Made by a program: the position numbers and the translations under genes. DNA of 64,000 bases from Epiperipatus broadwayi (Eukaryota; Onychophora; Udeonychophora; Euonychophora; Peripatidae): assembly GCA_028023455.1 (NCBI GenBank), contig JAQFVV010012404.1, positions 16,233,000 through 16,296,999 on the forward strand, given 5' to 3'. The notes below the pieces were generated by a model. The model was not told the DNA's origin, did no database searches, and saw only the letters and a list, made by a program, of their open reading frames with translations. Below, in pieces: positions 47,860 to 60,099 of this stretch. Numbering within the stretch: the first letter of the stretch is position 1; each line of letters starts with the position of its first letter.

Positions 47860-50800
47860 AATGTGAACTACAAAAAAATGGAATTAGTCAGAAATAGTGC
47901 TTTTAGTTAAAAAATAGAAATATGATTGCATAAACATACAATATCACAGTCATTATAAATATAGAATGACAACTATTAACACAAAAATCTCAAGACAACC
48001 AGATTCTATACTAATAACATAGGTGTGGTACTGGCAAATACAATTTAAGAAGAGAGAAGGAGAGATAATCCTCTTGAACAAACAATTATAAATGCATAAT
48101 GATGATTTCTCCAGGGTCAAATAATAACATTATCATTAATTGAGATTTAATATCAATATATTTAATTTATGACATACTTATTATCTTCTTTCAAATACAT
48201 TTACTTATACTATAAATATTTAAATATGGGTTTTAGAGATCTGATGCCATTAAATTCCACTTGAAAAATGTTTAATACTAAATCACATAAATAATTATCA
48301 TTATATTATTTTGGCCTTAATACCAAAAAACTGAAACATCTAAATGATAATGATTCTAATTGCTCTCCAGTTAACAATATAGTCATGATTCACTAATTCA
48401 GTTAACAATGTAAACCAATGTCATGGATGAGATTCAGTTTTGATGTGAAACTAAAGACTTTTAATGTTTGAATAATGAAAATTCAGAACTTTTATAAACA
48501 ACCACACATTAAAATAGTATATTAAACTTAAGTAGCTTTTAAATGCAAGTTTTTAAAATAAACATTTAATTAAATTATTCAAATAAAATAATAAATATAC
48601 AAATGATGAAAATAATTTCATAGCTACAATGTTCAGATATAGCTCTTATATTACAGTATTATTTATATTATGAATAATAAAATCAGTGCTAGCAATAATA
48701 AAAAATTAAGAGAAATTATTTTATTTCTTCCTGGGCACAAACAAATTAAAGTTACCTCTTACACATATATAAAGATTAGTAGTAGAAAAAGATTTTAAAC
48801 TCATTAACACATACATATATTCTAATATTTATTTACTGCATCTATACTATCCTCTCTTCCTTATACATTTCATTATTATTTTGTAATAACACAATCATAA
48901 TGATAGCTGTAAATCAAATTATAGAATTACAGATAATAATATTTAATATGATAAAATTTTCTTCAGGTAATTAGATATTCAAATGTTATAATTTTATTTT
49001 TTAATTACATTTCAAATAAAGAATAAAAATATTTTTTAAAAAATAAAACATTTCTTTCAGTAATAACTTATTTTATACAATTTATTAAAAATCATGAAAT
49101 GATAAAATTATTATTATTTCAATTTGTAAGATTATAAAATAATTTTGGAGAACTAGAAGTAATTGTCCCACTATAGTGGGTACATGCACATGTAACCCAC
49201 TAACTTTTGGCCATACACACATATCAAAGATTATAATATTGTTAAATAGCTAAAGATTAAGTTTGAGATATAGGTAAAAAACACAAAAATATTAATTTTG
49301 ATTAATCAACTATTATTTAGTTATGACTATGGATTTAGTATTTATGCAAGCATAATTCTTCTCTTCTCTTGGATATAATATTCTTCAATTTTTTGAAAAA
49401 TTATATAAATTACAATTTTGATAATGATCCATTTATATCCATGTGTATTGTAATGATATGAACTTTGCTATCTCTAGCATTGTTGTATATTACAGGCAGT
49501 CTCATTTAATTAAACTTACATCATGAGATAAATAGAATATTTTAAAATATAACATAGTAAAAAAAAATCATTCATTTGATTGGTAGTCTATAATTAAATG
49601 ATTATAAATTTAAATAAAATATGATAACGATATTGTCATATTTTATATATAAAAACGATTTTGAAAGTAAAACATTTGTAAAACTTCACATGTATTAAAA
49701 GAAATATGTGCAAATTAGGAAAAAGTCACTTGTAGTCTCTTTTCATTGAATATTGGCCTAAAAGAAGGTTATAAACAAATAATTAAAAGTTCTGTAATAT
49801 ATATTCTTGGAATAATGTAATTTTTGTACTGTAGTTTATATTCATTAATTCTCTTTTGTAATGCACATTTTCATTCAGTAATATAAGTTGAATGATCCTT
49901 GAATATTGCTTTAAATATAACATAAAATGTGTAGATTTTAATAACAGTATTATTTACATTAACTTATCAATATTTGTTGTCACATTAAATTCATCATAAA
50001 GAAAAAAAGAAACAACTAATAGAATCATAATGCATCTCTACTATTCATATACAGAAGTAAAATCCATATTTTCTTTTTAATGTTTTTCTTTGTCCATCTA
50101 CATGTAAATTTGTATATAGCATTTATATCGTTTTTCCTTTTATATCATACATTAAATAATTTATTAACTTACATTTCAGTATTGGGTGATTGATTGTTTT
50201 GAAATTTTCATAACATTTTTATTTCAAATAAAAATGTTCTTAATATAACCAATTTATGTATAATAGGAAATTTTGACCATGTATGTACAAATCATTTAAT
50301 TGATAAGGGTTTCATATTTTTTTTTATCTTTATAAATTTATCTTCATATATTTTATGTTGTGCAAACTGTTCTTAGAAATAGAAGTCCAAATCAAGTCAT
50401 CATTATTATTTAATTTAGTTAAAGATGCTTGACTATAAAGGTGATCAAACATTAAAAAAATATCAAAATATCTAAAATAACTTCTAGTATGTAATCAAGA
50501 AAACTATTTCAAAATACTTTACCCATAATATGTCAAAATATAACTACATACTAAAGATTTATTTGCATTGCAGTGGAAATGTTGTGTGATTTTAATAAGT
50601 TTTTTGGTTTATAAATTTTAACTTTAAATGCAATTGGATATGACAATTACATCATAAGATAACCACAAATATAATTTATTAATATGTTAGCATAGTAAAA
50701 TTATAGAGATAATGCCAAATGTAGAATCTATGCTTTTATAATATTTCATATGACTAACCTTAAAAACATATAAATCAGATAAAATATCTGTTAAATAAAA

Positions 50801-51380
50801 TGTATATCATCTATGCACCTAGTAAAGCATTAATTTTAGCATATTTATGTTAAAAAACTTAAATATTTTTTTCAACATCAAAATTTAATGCAAAATTTAA
50901 ACACTGATTAAAACAAAGATCTTCAGAAATTAATTAAGTAATCCAATTACATTTTAAATAGATTTTAATAATTATTTGTTTTAATAAATGTTAAAATGGA
51001 TTATCAAATTAAGTTCTGAAATATTTATTTTGCTTTATATAATTTTAATTTTCAGAAATTTTGATTTACTTATGTAAATTCAATACCTTTTTTCACTTCT
51101 AACTAGCAGTGGTTTTACTGCAAGTTATATCTATTAAGAGTTTGATTTTAAACTGTGATCCAAACTTAATTGCTATTCTTAGCTATAGTCATAATAGCAT
51201 TAGACTCTGATTCTATGGCTTATTATTACTCTATATCTGAAATTAGTTGATGTGTTTTTTTATAATGCTAAATCAGGGTGACTATATTCATAAAATAAAA
51301 GTATATGTACTGACATAAAAAAAAGTTTGTAACTATTCAAAAGAACATACTGGGCACTTGAAGTAAACTGTCAATATATA
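47860..51380. other. AT-rich intronic sequence, no gene recognised
   Basis: Only a small palindrome, CCCACTATAGTGGG (49167-49180), followed by GTACATG-CACATGTAACCCAC, stands out. Confidence 0.5.
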
Positions 51381-51387
51381 TATATAT

Positions 51388-51745
51388 ATTCAAATTTCCA
51401 AACATTTATTTGTCTGTGAACAAAGTGGTTTCTTTCTTTTTTATAACATAATGCTAAGTGCACTTTTGGTGAAGTTCACCATAATTGTAATTCTCTTAAA
51501 TTAATTATTATTACTGCTTTATTTATACTGTAATTGTGCAAGCATTTTTAATGAAATTAGTCTATTTGAATTTTTAAATGAGTAGTTTAAATAAAAATCA
51601 TACATAATTGCAGTATAAATAAAGCAGCAACAATAATTAATTTAAGAGAACTATGATTATGGTGAATCTTAGCATTAGTTATAATGAAGAAAGAAATCAC
51701 TTTATTACACAGATGATGAACATTTCCAAATTTGAATTACAAATA
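51388..51745. mobile_element. Foldback (MITE-like) element with about 130-150 bp inverted arms
   Basis: 51388-51536 is complementary to 51612-51740 over most of its length. Paired landmarks are ATTCAAATTT at the tips, GGTTTCTTTCTT with AAGAAAGAAATC, GGTGAAGTTCACCATAATTG with TATGGTGAATC, and CTCTTAAATTAATTATT with its complement. The TGCTTTATTTATACTG motif is also present on both arms. The loop is about 75 bp. There is no coding capacity. Terminal bases and target-site duplication could not be fixed. Confidence 0.85.
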
Positions 51746-51759
51746 TAAACAAAGGTAAA

Positions 51760-53600
51760 AATCAATTATATATATATGTCATCAATTATTTATATTTATT
51801 CTGATGTAGAAATAATTTTAAGGTAAAAATCATTCAAAATTTTTTTCTAAAAAAGAATATAATAACAAAGCATCTGGAAAGGGAAAAGAAATTCAAGAGT
51901 CAAATCATAGATGAAATGTTTAGACTTGATTGTGTTTTGTTGAAAATTTCTTATTAAAAAGAAGAAAAAAAATAGTTAATAAATATTTGATTACAAAAAG
52001 TTAACATGTTGAAGTCCAAATAAATAATATATATCATTACTATTGACTCTTTAACTTGCATTAAAGAATTAATCATTAAAAATAGTCATTGGACATCTTA
52101 TATCTGACCTTATCAAGAAAGCTTTTTTTTGTTAGACATTTAATTTCTGATTATATTTTCATATTTTATAATATTCTTAGTATCTGGTCATATGTTGATA
52201 TTCAATTCCTTTTTACAAATTGTTTAATCCAGGTTAATTTTTTTTATTACTCCTATTAAACCCAAATTAGCGACAGCAAAATATTTCTAGAACACATCAG
52301 AAGTCATAAATTTTCAAAAAATAATATTGTCAGTAAAATTTTGCTTATCATAGGTGACTTTTCAAATAGTGTAGATGAAGAAAAAATTATATTGAATCAT
52401 AATTTTTATAATCTTCAGATAGTACATTGGTATTTCACAATCTTTAATTTCCAGAAGTCTATAAATTATAAAAACTTATCAACTAAATAAAGTTACACAA
52501 TTACCCATCTGTAATTATAATGGTAAAATAAAAAATATTTAACAATTAAATATAACGCAGTAGCATTACTTAAATAAAATTTATCAGTGAATAGTCTTTA
52601 GAAAACTAATTTGTTAAAAAGTAAAATAAATAATTTGAAATTCATTATTTATATTTAATTAATTACGAAGAAGTTAAATATCTAAATGGAAAAACAGTAA
52701 AACATATGCCTATCATAAAAACAGGTTTGAAAGAAAAATGTTAAAAAAATATTACTGTATATGTTGTTAATTTATTGTTTTATAGTTATTTATTAAAACA
52801 AAAATATAATATAAATTTGTTATTTACTTATATTTATTTGTTTTGAAAAAAAAAATCATTTATATTTGTAAACAAATATAACAAAAGTTGAGCCTTCTAG
52901 ATAGATAGATAAATAAATAATCATCTTTATTGTCAAATAAGAATAAAATATGATTTGCTAATGGCATTCTTTAGTAAACAGCTAATCTTCCACCAAATCA
53001 TTTATTTCAAAATCTGTTTTAATATAAAACCATCTGTTTGATGAAAATTCTTTTTCTGTTATCATTTTGAGGATAAACATTTAATGTAAAAATTCAAATT
53101 TATTTTATATGGAGTTGAAAATAAAAAATGTCAAATTGACATGGCATTTTGAAATGTCAAATTTTAAAACTATAAAAATATTTAGTATACAAAACAATTT
53201 TTGTGTTACACTATGCAGAATTAAAATTATGTAATCTTGCACGAATGTTAAAATTGTCTTTATATATTTTTAAATCAATTTTTTTATTGATAATGAATCA
53301 TTGAATCAAAACCTTGTTTGATTTTAAGAGTAGTATGCAATTGTGAAGTAATAAATATTTATAAAACTTCCAGGCAAAATTAATTTTTTCATAAAAGAGT
53401 GTGTTATGGATGGATACTATTAGATGATGCGATGCTTTCTCATATGATTGACATTAAAACTAACACCATATTCTGTCATTTTTTTAAAAAAAATTAAAGA
53501 TTAGAAAAAGCAGGGATGTTTTTGATTTTGATTGTTATATATAGAATTGTATATCAAGAGATATTTTTACAGCTTATAAAAAATAAATTTTTAAAAATTA
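51760..53600. other. AT-rich intronic sequence, no gene recognised
   Basis: A (GATA)/(AAAT) simple repeat lies at about 52900-52922, followed by AATCATCTTTATTGTCAAAT, possibly the tail of a retroposed sequence. Nothing else is supported. Confidence 0.5.
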
Positions 53601-53605
53601 AATAC

Positions 53606-53733
53606 CTGTTTTGGGAACATATTTTTCAAGATGTTCAAATAAATATTCGACTTCTGCTTGAGCTTGTATTGTAATATTATTTATGGCATCTGAAGAAATC
53701 TCATTGAGATGATTTATTTTATTATGCTTTTGA
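53606..53733 (-). CDS. Peroxidase gene, exon A (first exon seen in the window)
   Basis: Internal coding exon of 128 nt on the minus strand. The acceptor is a TTTCCACAG-type site ending at 53734 and the donor is CAG|GTATTT with its GT at 53605-53604. The exon gives 1 nt, 42 open codons, then 1 nt (phase 1 out). The peptide is polar and helical, with alternating Glu, Gln and Leu residues (for example AQAEVEYLFEHLEKY). I would not assign it to a family on its own. It is placed in the peroxidase gene because its outgoing phase fits exon B exactly, and because similar helical N-terminal stretches precede the catalytic domain in animal peroxidases. No start codon or signal peptide is present, so at least one more 5' exon lies upstream (above 53733 or outside the window). 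The next intron is about 14.5 kb. Confidence 0.68.
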
Positions 53734-54289
53734 CTGTGGAAATATAACATATTACACTTTAATGTCTTGCTAAATATTAATAACAGTATAAAAATTAAAA
53801 TGAATCTTTGAAATGACCGCCATTGCCACCTATAATGATATAAAGTTGCTTAAAATTAAATACACTTATATATATATATATGTATGCAAATATGTATGCA
53901 CATATAAAATATTTAAACTGGCTATATATATATGTATGTGCGCGCACATTGTTATACATATAATTATGATTTTTTTATAATATTTTGTGCATGTTAACGT
54001 TAATTATTTTTTTAAAAAATATTTTGCAAATGAAGACTGATATCTATTTATATAAAAATTTGTTGCATAAAAAAGATTTTTCACTTGTACGATAGGCACA
54101 CGTTTTTGAATTAATATAATATATATATATTTGTTATAAATAAAAAAGAATACAATTTTTAGTTTTAAACATATTAGATTTTTAAAAAAAATATTTCAAA
54201 ACAAAGAGAAGAGATGAGTTTTGATAAACATTTAAATATTAATTACGGCATCTGATAACTGTTGCTTTTATTTAATTTTTCTCTCAATA

Positions 54290-55200
54290 AAATTTTTGTC
54301 ATCATTTACTGACTTAATATTAATATTATCTGCATTTGATGACTCACTATCATAATGCTTTCAGTGGTTTATGTGCCTCTTAAATATTTTTTCATTGCCC
54401 ACTTGTATCACACGTATTTTCTGAGATAAGATTTTTAATATTACTTCTGTTAGTCATATTTAAAGTATTGTATAGATAAATGCGTTTGCCAAGTTTAAAA
54501 TTTTCATAATCCACAGAGCCCTTTCAAATTAATGTTTGTATTGATAATAATTTGCACATTAATAATTCAGATGGTGTTTTATTAGTAACTGAACATAAAG
54601 TTCTGGAAAAACATTGTATCTAATAATGTTTCCATAATATTCTTGTAACAGATTTTTTTCAATGTACATTTTAAGTATTGAACTGCCTTCTGTGTGAAAT
54701 CATTACACTTGATATAATATGTCAGGGTAAGAATATGCATATTCTCTTATCAGTTAGAAAATTCTTAATTTGCTGAGATGCAAATCCAGTCCCATTACCC
54801 ATTATGATAGTCTTGGGATAACAGTGATTTACAATGATCTAGCTCAGTGCCCTAATGTTATTTTCAGCACTAGTGTTTTTGAAAATTTTATATTCCAACC
54901 ACTATGAATATGAGTCTACAACTACTATGAATATATAACCATTCATTGGTCCAGTATGGTTTAGATGTAGATGTTTCCATGGATAAATTGTTTTAGTTCA
55001 TGACTCCAGCTATTTTGGCAGTAATTTATAGTCAATTGTTACTGTACTTACTTCTTCACCATTTATTCTATTTTTGGCTCATTTTTCACCATCAGATATA
55101 TGACCTAGTCAAAGATTTTCTACAAATAATTCTTGAATGACCTGTTGAAGTAAGATGAACACATGCTTTGATATAAATAGGTCTTCAGCTTTCTGAAAGA
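54290..55200 (-). pseudogene. Gypsy integrase remnant (zinc domain, core, C-terminus)
   Basis: The minus strand near 54985-54900 reads LHLNHTGPMNGYIFIVVVDS, the integrase core start with the first catalytic Asp. PKTIIMGNGTGFASQQIKNF (54830-54770) covers the second catalytic position, where the usual S-D-N-G-T is M-G-N-G-T, so the Asp is lost. AVQYLKCTLKK follows, where the Glu region should be, then TPSELLMCKLL and FKLGKRIYLYN (C-terminal domain) near 54560-54450. Upstream, QELFVENL-LGH is a broken zinc-binding H-x-x-x-H region. Confidence 0.85.
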
Positions 55201-55399
55201 CAACATTTTCTTACACAGATCAGGTCCAATGTTGTTGCTTTTTTAATAATATATATAAAGGCAATAACTCATGAAATTTTTCTTTCAGGCAGGTCTAGAA
55301 AAGTACAATAGACCTAAAATGCCTGAAAACCTTTTACATTCTCAGATTACTCAGCATTTATTATTGCTTTTACTTTAGCATTTATTTGTACTCTCTTGA

Positions 55400-55660
55400 T
55401 AACATTTACACATATTCCCAAAGGATGGAACCAGTTTCTCTCTAGTAAAGCTAAAATCTTTATTGATGATTGCAAACAGTGATAAAACTTAACCTTAGAA
55501 TTTAATTTCACAGGTACAGGTTCTTTTACATGAAGATCTATCTTATTTCCATTTACATCTGTAGTAATTCATCACGCCTTTATAAGATAATACCAGAAGA
55601 TCTACTCCACTATGTATTTCCATATTAGCTTTATGCTCAAATTCTTTTATATCAATTAAA
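55400..55660 (-). pseudogene. Gypsy aspartic protease, C-terminal part
   Basis: The minus strand reads DVNGNKIDLHVKEPVPVKLN and then ALLERNWFHPLGI. The latter matches the 'L-L-G-R-x-W-L-x-x-L-G' block that links protease to RT in Gypsy elements. The catalytic D-T/S-G is not preserved. Confidence 0.7.
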
Positions 55661-55689
55661 ATATGGTAATCATTTGAGTGATTTCATTT

Positions 55690-56481
55690 TTTTTAAATAT
55701 TTTCACTTATCACTCTCTCCTCCAGATTTATAGTCTACCATTACTTTAGTTTTAACGTTTCAGTTTTTATTATGACAGACAGCTGCTAACTGTTCTATTG
55801 GTTTAAAAATATTATAGTTTTCATTTTCAAATCTCAACTTTCTCTTTAAGTGGACACCTTTCCCAAAGCAAAAAAAAAAAGTCAAAACATTTTTTGCACT
55901 TTTGCAGTATGGTCTATTAATATCTGAATTTTTTTTACTACAATTGGGTATTAATACATTTATTTAGGGAGTAGAAATTCCAAAAGATTAATTAATAGAG
56001 TTTTTGTGTGATGCCTTTTTCTATATGTTTATAATTAAGATATGGTTCACTTAATAATATTTGTCTAAAATTATCATCTATCATTGTATATAATAGTTGT
56101 TGTAATAACCTAGTCTTTATCTCTAGGCCATAATCACAATTTTTTGCTAAAGTCCTTAGTGCTATATCATAATTCTGATATTTTGCATGAGGTAGTTGCT
56201 TTCTATTCCTTAATCTTGATTATTTTATCCATTTAGTTATTGTAGATGTAAAATAATCATTTAGTTTTCTCTTCAACTTTTGATATGAAATTGGTTCAGG
56301 AGTTCTAGGTTGCTAGTTTTAATACATCTTTCTCAATGAACCAGAGAACTATAGACACTTCTATTTTATCATCCACAATTTTATTTATGAGTGTATATCT
56401 TTCAATATAATCCATGGAACTTTTACATAATCCAGTATTTTCCACATCAAATTTATGAATGTTGCTGCTTAGTGATGCCAT
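55690..56481 (-). pseudogene. Gypsy gag remnant
   Basis: Starts ATG at 56481 (MASLSSNIHKFDVEN). It then shows the Gypsy gag pattern: a Y-I-E-R-Y segment, the 'hydrophobic-x-T ... P-x-x-x-S-Y-x-x-L-x-x-x-L' helix (PEPISYQKLKRKLNDYF), and LRTLAKNCDYG (family: L-R-x-L-A-x-x-C-x-F/Y-G). TRLLQQLLYTM follows. Downstream, a Cys/His-rich but broken stretch (CKSAKN ... GKGVHLKRK) may be the zinc knuckle. The first 60 codons are open; later parts are shifted. Confidence 0.8.
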
Positions 56482-56509
56482 TTTTTTATATTTTATCAAT
56501 CAACATGAA

Positions 56510-58060
56510 TATGTATATTAACTGCACTATTATAATCCTATACAGACTGAAAACTGTTGAAAGTCTGTGATTGTTTGCTCAAGTACTGTAAAAGCTGTTA
56601 ACTGTGTTCATTCTTCTATGAACTTCATGTCTCTTATCAAATGCAGTTATTCTGATAATTATTATAAGTATAAGTTTTTTCAATTGTTTATCAGTGTCAT
56701 TCTACTATGTACCGAGGATACAAGTTTAATACCAGTTAGGCAGCATCTAAACTTTTAAATAAATTCCAAGTATAATTTTATTGTAACAAAATATTTTTTA
56801 TTTAATATCAGTAAGAGAATAGACAAAGAATAATGAATAGAGAACAGAAATTTAATTAGACATCTTTATAGTATATTTTATAAGTTTGTGCATATGTTGA
56901 CAATTTTGACACATGCTTGGTAGATAAATATAATCCATTGCAGTATATCTTAATTGACAACAGTTCTTCACACATCTATTTAAGTATAATTGCAATATTT
57001 ATATGTTAGAAACAGAATTAATTATGAACTATATCACCATTATGCAGACATTTTGCTGCTAGTGTGATATGTCAATCATTCTCCTAATTATTGCACTTCC
57101 TCACAGTTTATTATATTTCATTTTATTTCATTGTGTATTCCATTTATCTTCATTACATTATGTATATCTTAACAGGGATTTTTATTTAGGCATATGATTT
57201 GCATATACAGTTTTTCTAGTTTAACTTAATAATAATAATAATAATGATATAATTTATTCATATACTATCTGCATAATTATATATTAAAACAGTAATCGTT
57301 ATGTACATTGCCACATTTATATTATACACACAGACTATCCACATGTTCATGTTAGTTTCTTCCTAGATATACTGTATTTTTAAAAATCAAATTAGTTTGA
57401 ATTTTGCTCACATAGTGTACATTTTATGTCACTTAAATTTTGGGTATTAACAGTATGTCATGCAACTTGTAATATAAATATAAACAATTTTATTTTTTCC
57501 ATTTTTTACAATCTATGACTATCTTTTTTAACTTTTTATGCAAATATCATAATACTTATTGTGTATAATGCTTATTATAATAAAAAATCAAATTTATTTA
57601 TTGATCAATCTTTTCCTAAAAGAAAGCAACCAACTGATTCTAAACAGAAGCTCCATTTCTTGCAATTTATGGGAATATTTTCTCTTTACTTTTTTATACA
57701 AATATTATATTTATTGAAAATAATGTAATAAATAAAATCAAATTTATTTTATTATAATAACTGATCAAATAAAAAGTAATCAACTAATTCCACTTAGAAG
57801 CTATTCCAAACGAAAGTAATTTTATTTCTCTACTTTAAAATATTTTATGATTATACTTTTTTTATACAAATATTATAATATTGGAACTATAATTATATCA
57901 TAAAATAATAATGCTGAAACATTTACATTTTAAAATTACATTCTAGTCATTGTAGGTTCATCTCCCCATGTCTGTATAACACTCTGAAGTTTTAGTTATA
58001 AAGTTATTTTTCGTAGATCTCTCTTAAAACGAGTTAACTATTTTAAGACAACTTGGAAAG
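56510..58060. other. AT-rich sequence, no gene recognised
   Basis: (AAT)n at about 57225-57245. The + frame at 56567-56758 has no family match. No LTR partner for the Gypsy relic was found here. Confidence 0.5.
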
Positions 58061-58065
58061 AAGAA

Positions 58066-58960
58066 GTGAGATCTGATTCTGCATTTGATTCAAGTCACTG
58101 TGAAGTTCCTGAAACCCCAAATGTTAACTGAAATATTAAATAGTAAAATAAAAGATATAAATGAATAATTAAAAAACTTTTTAAATTTTTTTTTTTTTGA
58201 TCGCACTTCCCAATTGCAAAGTGGTATCCTGTATATTACTTTATATAATTTTCCAATAATTATATGAAAGGATTAATCAAAGTTCCCCTAAACATAAGAT
58301 AATTGTATATATTTTTTTGCAAGTTAATGCATACATTATTGACAAAATTTAAAATACTTCAGAGATTACAATTTTATATTACAGTTTAAAATTCAACTGA
58401 AAAGTCTACATATATCCAAAAGCTATACTACAAATTCAAAAAGGTTTATTTAAAAGTAGAAATCTATAAATCATTAATCTTTATACAAATTTTTATTTAA
58501 TTGTAACTTTGATAAGGGGGGAAAATAATTTAAAAATATTTAATTATATGTGACAAAAGTAATATTTTTATTTCTTTCTCTTTAATAGTTTAATTTTTTT
58601 TAAATATTAATTTTACATTACAAAAATGTTTTAGGCTATATTTTCCCCCTAATTTAATAGTAAAAAATAAAAGGAAAAGCAACTGAAACACTAAAGTATT
58701 ATTTAGCTTTCACAATAAATTAATCAAGGCTAATAGAAAAACAGCCATGTTTAAGAAAAATATGCTATTGATTCTTTAATTTATATTTACTATGTTTCAA
58801 TACTATATATTTTTTTAATAGTAAAATAAAAATGTATGTAAAAAAAAAAATGTATGTTTGATTTTTAAATCTAATAGTTTTGAATAATTTGTAAAACAAT
58901 TGAAAGTGTAATTAAAAGAGCGTACTTTTTTAAATAGGTTCATATGATAAATGGTGTGGT
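58066..58960. repeat. Diverged direct duplication D1, copy 1
   Basis: Homologous to 63147-64000 in the same orientation. Shared blocks in order are GATTC(A/G)A...CAAATGTTAA(C/T)TGAAATATTA, TTCCCAATTG, TATCCTGTATATTA/TATCTTGTATATTA and AAAGTTCCC(C/T). Further on they share TTTAATAGTTTAATTTT, TTTTAGGCTAT and AGTATTATTTA. Spacing between copies is about 5.08 kb. It could be a pair of LTR-sized repeats or a local duplication. Confidence 0.7.
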
Positions 58961-59562
58961 AAATGATAAAACATATGATGAGCATCATGAATAACATTTT
59001 TAAAGTTGGTTGAAGTTAAACTGATTTTTTAATTATTAAAATAAAATTATTCAACATTAATGCGTGAATAAGATAGTATGTGTGCCATTATACATATGCA
59101 TTTGTGATGTAGAAATGATTTACTAAGTACATGTCTTTCAAAATTATCTTATTATTATTTAGATATGGGTAAATTTTGCACATTCTTAATTTTGAAAAGT
59201 TATAAAAATATTTGAAACATATGAAACTGATTATAATCTTATTTTATTTAAATAATGTAGAAGTGAAAAACAAAGGAAAATAGAGTTATGAGATATTATT
59301 CGTTTTTAAATTAATGTTATTGTTAATATTGTATAAAGTTGATATAAGTAGTGCTAAATATTGATAAAATCATTTAAAAGGTGAACGAGAGTTGTATGTA
59401 TGTGTATATTGAAGAAAAATATTTATTCTAATTCATCCATGAATGAATATATTTATTATTAACAATGTCCATTCATATGAATTTAAAGGAGAATTTATCA
59501 TATATTTATTATTAGTTTTGGCTTTGGCAGCTCATTTTCTATGCACCATGAGCAATAGTGAG

Positions 59563-59643
59563 ATATTTGAGATGATGAATTTATGAGTGGTATGATATTA
59601 GAGGATAATATCATACCACTCATAAATTCATCATCTCAAATAT
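59563..59643. repeat. Perfect hairpin, 37-bp arms, 7-nt loop
   Basis: 59563-59599 (ATATTTGAGATGATGAATTT...) is exactly complementary to 59607-59643. The loop is AGAGGAT. It is the size of a miRNA precursor but fully paired, more like a recent inverted duplication. Confidence 0.95.
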
Positions 59644-60005
59644 TTGGTCATATATAGTCAAGGCTCCTATATTTTATGTTACCATGAAGATACATTTTTA
59701 GAGAAGTTATTTTTTTATATATCATGGATTGGGTATTGAATGTGATAACCAGTGATTGTTCTATGCATATCATTTTATTTGATGAACATGGTTTTTTAAT
59801 AATTTTATTAATTCAATCTGAAAAGTATTTTAATTCTAATATATTTCAATTTTGTCATATAATATGGAAATATATACAATTTAAAATAGTGATCTTTAAA
59901 TAACTGATTATTATGATTTAAAAAATAAAAAATTATAACAAAATAGTTTAAATAAATATAATACTTTTGTTAATACAACTTATAAATTACAATATAACAA
60001 TTCGG

Positions 60006-60066
60006 CAATTGCTAAAACAGAAAATCTTTAATTTTATTTATTAAAGATTCTCTGTTTTAGCAATTG
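60006..60066. repeat. Hairpin, 26-bp arms with one mismatch, 9-nt loop
   Basis: CAATTGCTAAAACAGAAAAT at 60006 pairs with its complement ending at 60066. There is one internal mismatch and the loop is TTTTATTTA. Weaker pairing of AACAAT with ATTGTT extends the stem outward. The length and single mismatch resemble a pre-miRNA. Confidence 0.93.
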
Positions 60067-60099
60067 ACATATTGTTATTTATGAGATAGTTTATTATTA

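Larger units (their letters stand above)
13087..53733 (-). other. Span of the partial haem-peroxidase gene (exons plus giant introns)
   Basis: The four exons lie in 5'-to-3' order on the minus strand (53.6, 39.0, 25.3 and 13.2 kb). Their phases join as 1, 2 and 1, so about 210 codons read through without a stop. Four independent GT/AG exons agreeing in order, strand and phase make this a real spliced gene, not chance ORFs. Animal haem peroxidases use H2O2 to oxidise halides or phenolic substrates and are usually secreted or membrane-bound; I infer the same here. Neither promoter nor terminator is visible. The introns hold all the mobile elements listed between these coordinates, including the NUMT. 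The absence of stops and the good splice sites argue that the gene is functional. Confidence 0.85.
54290..56500 (-). mobile_element. Degenerate Gypsy-type retrotransposon lacking RT and RNase H
   Basis: The minus strand from 56481 to about 54290 gives gag, a zinc-knuckle-like stretch, aspartic-protease tail, then directly the integrase N-terminus, core and C-terminus. The roughly 1.5 kb normally coding for RT and RNase H between protease and integrase is missing (junction about 55350-55230). Stops and frameshifts are scattered throughout, and no LTRs were identified. It lies just upstream (5') of peroxidase exon A, in the gene's orientation. Confidence 0.85.

Noticed and set aside
58020-58113. 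Possible upstream peroxidase exon (minus) after an ATTTGGGGTTTCAG acceptor-like site
   Set aside because: Open for only about 21 codons, no good donor of phase 2, and the segment is at the edge of a repeated unit whose other copy has stops at the same place.
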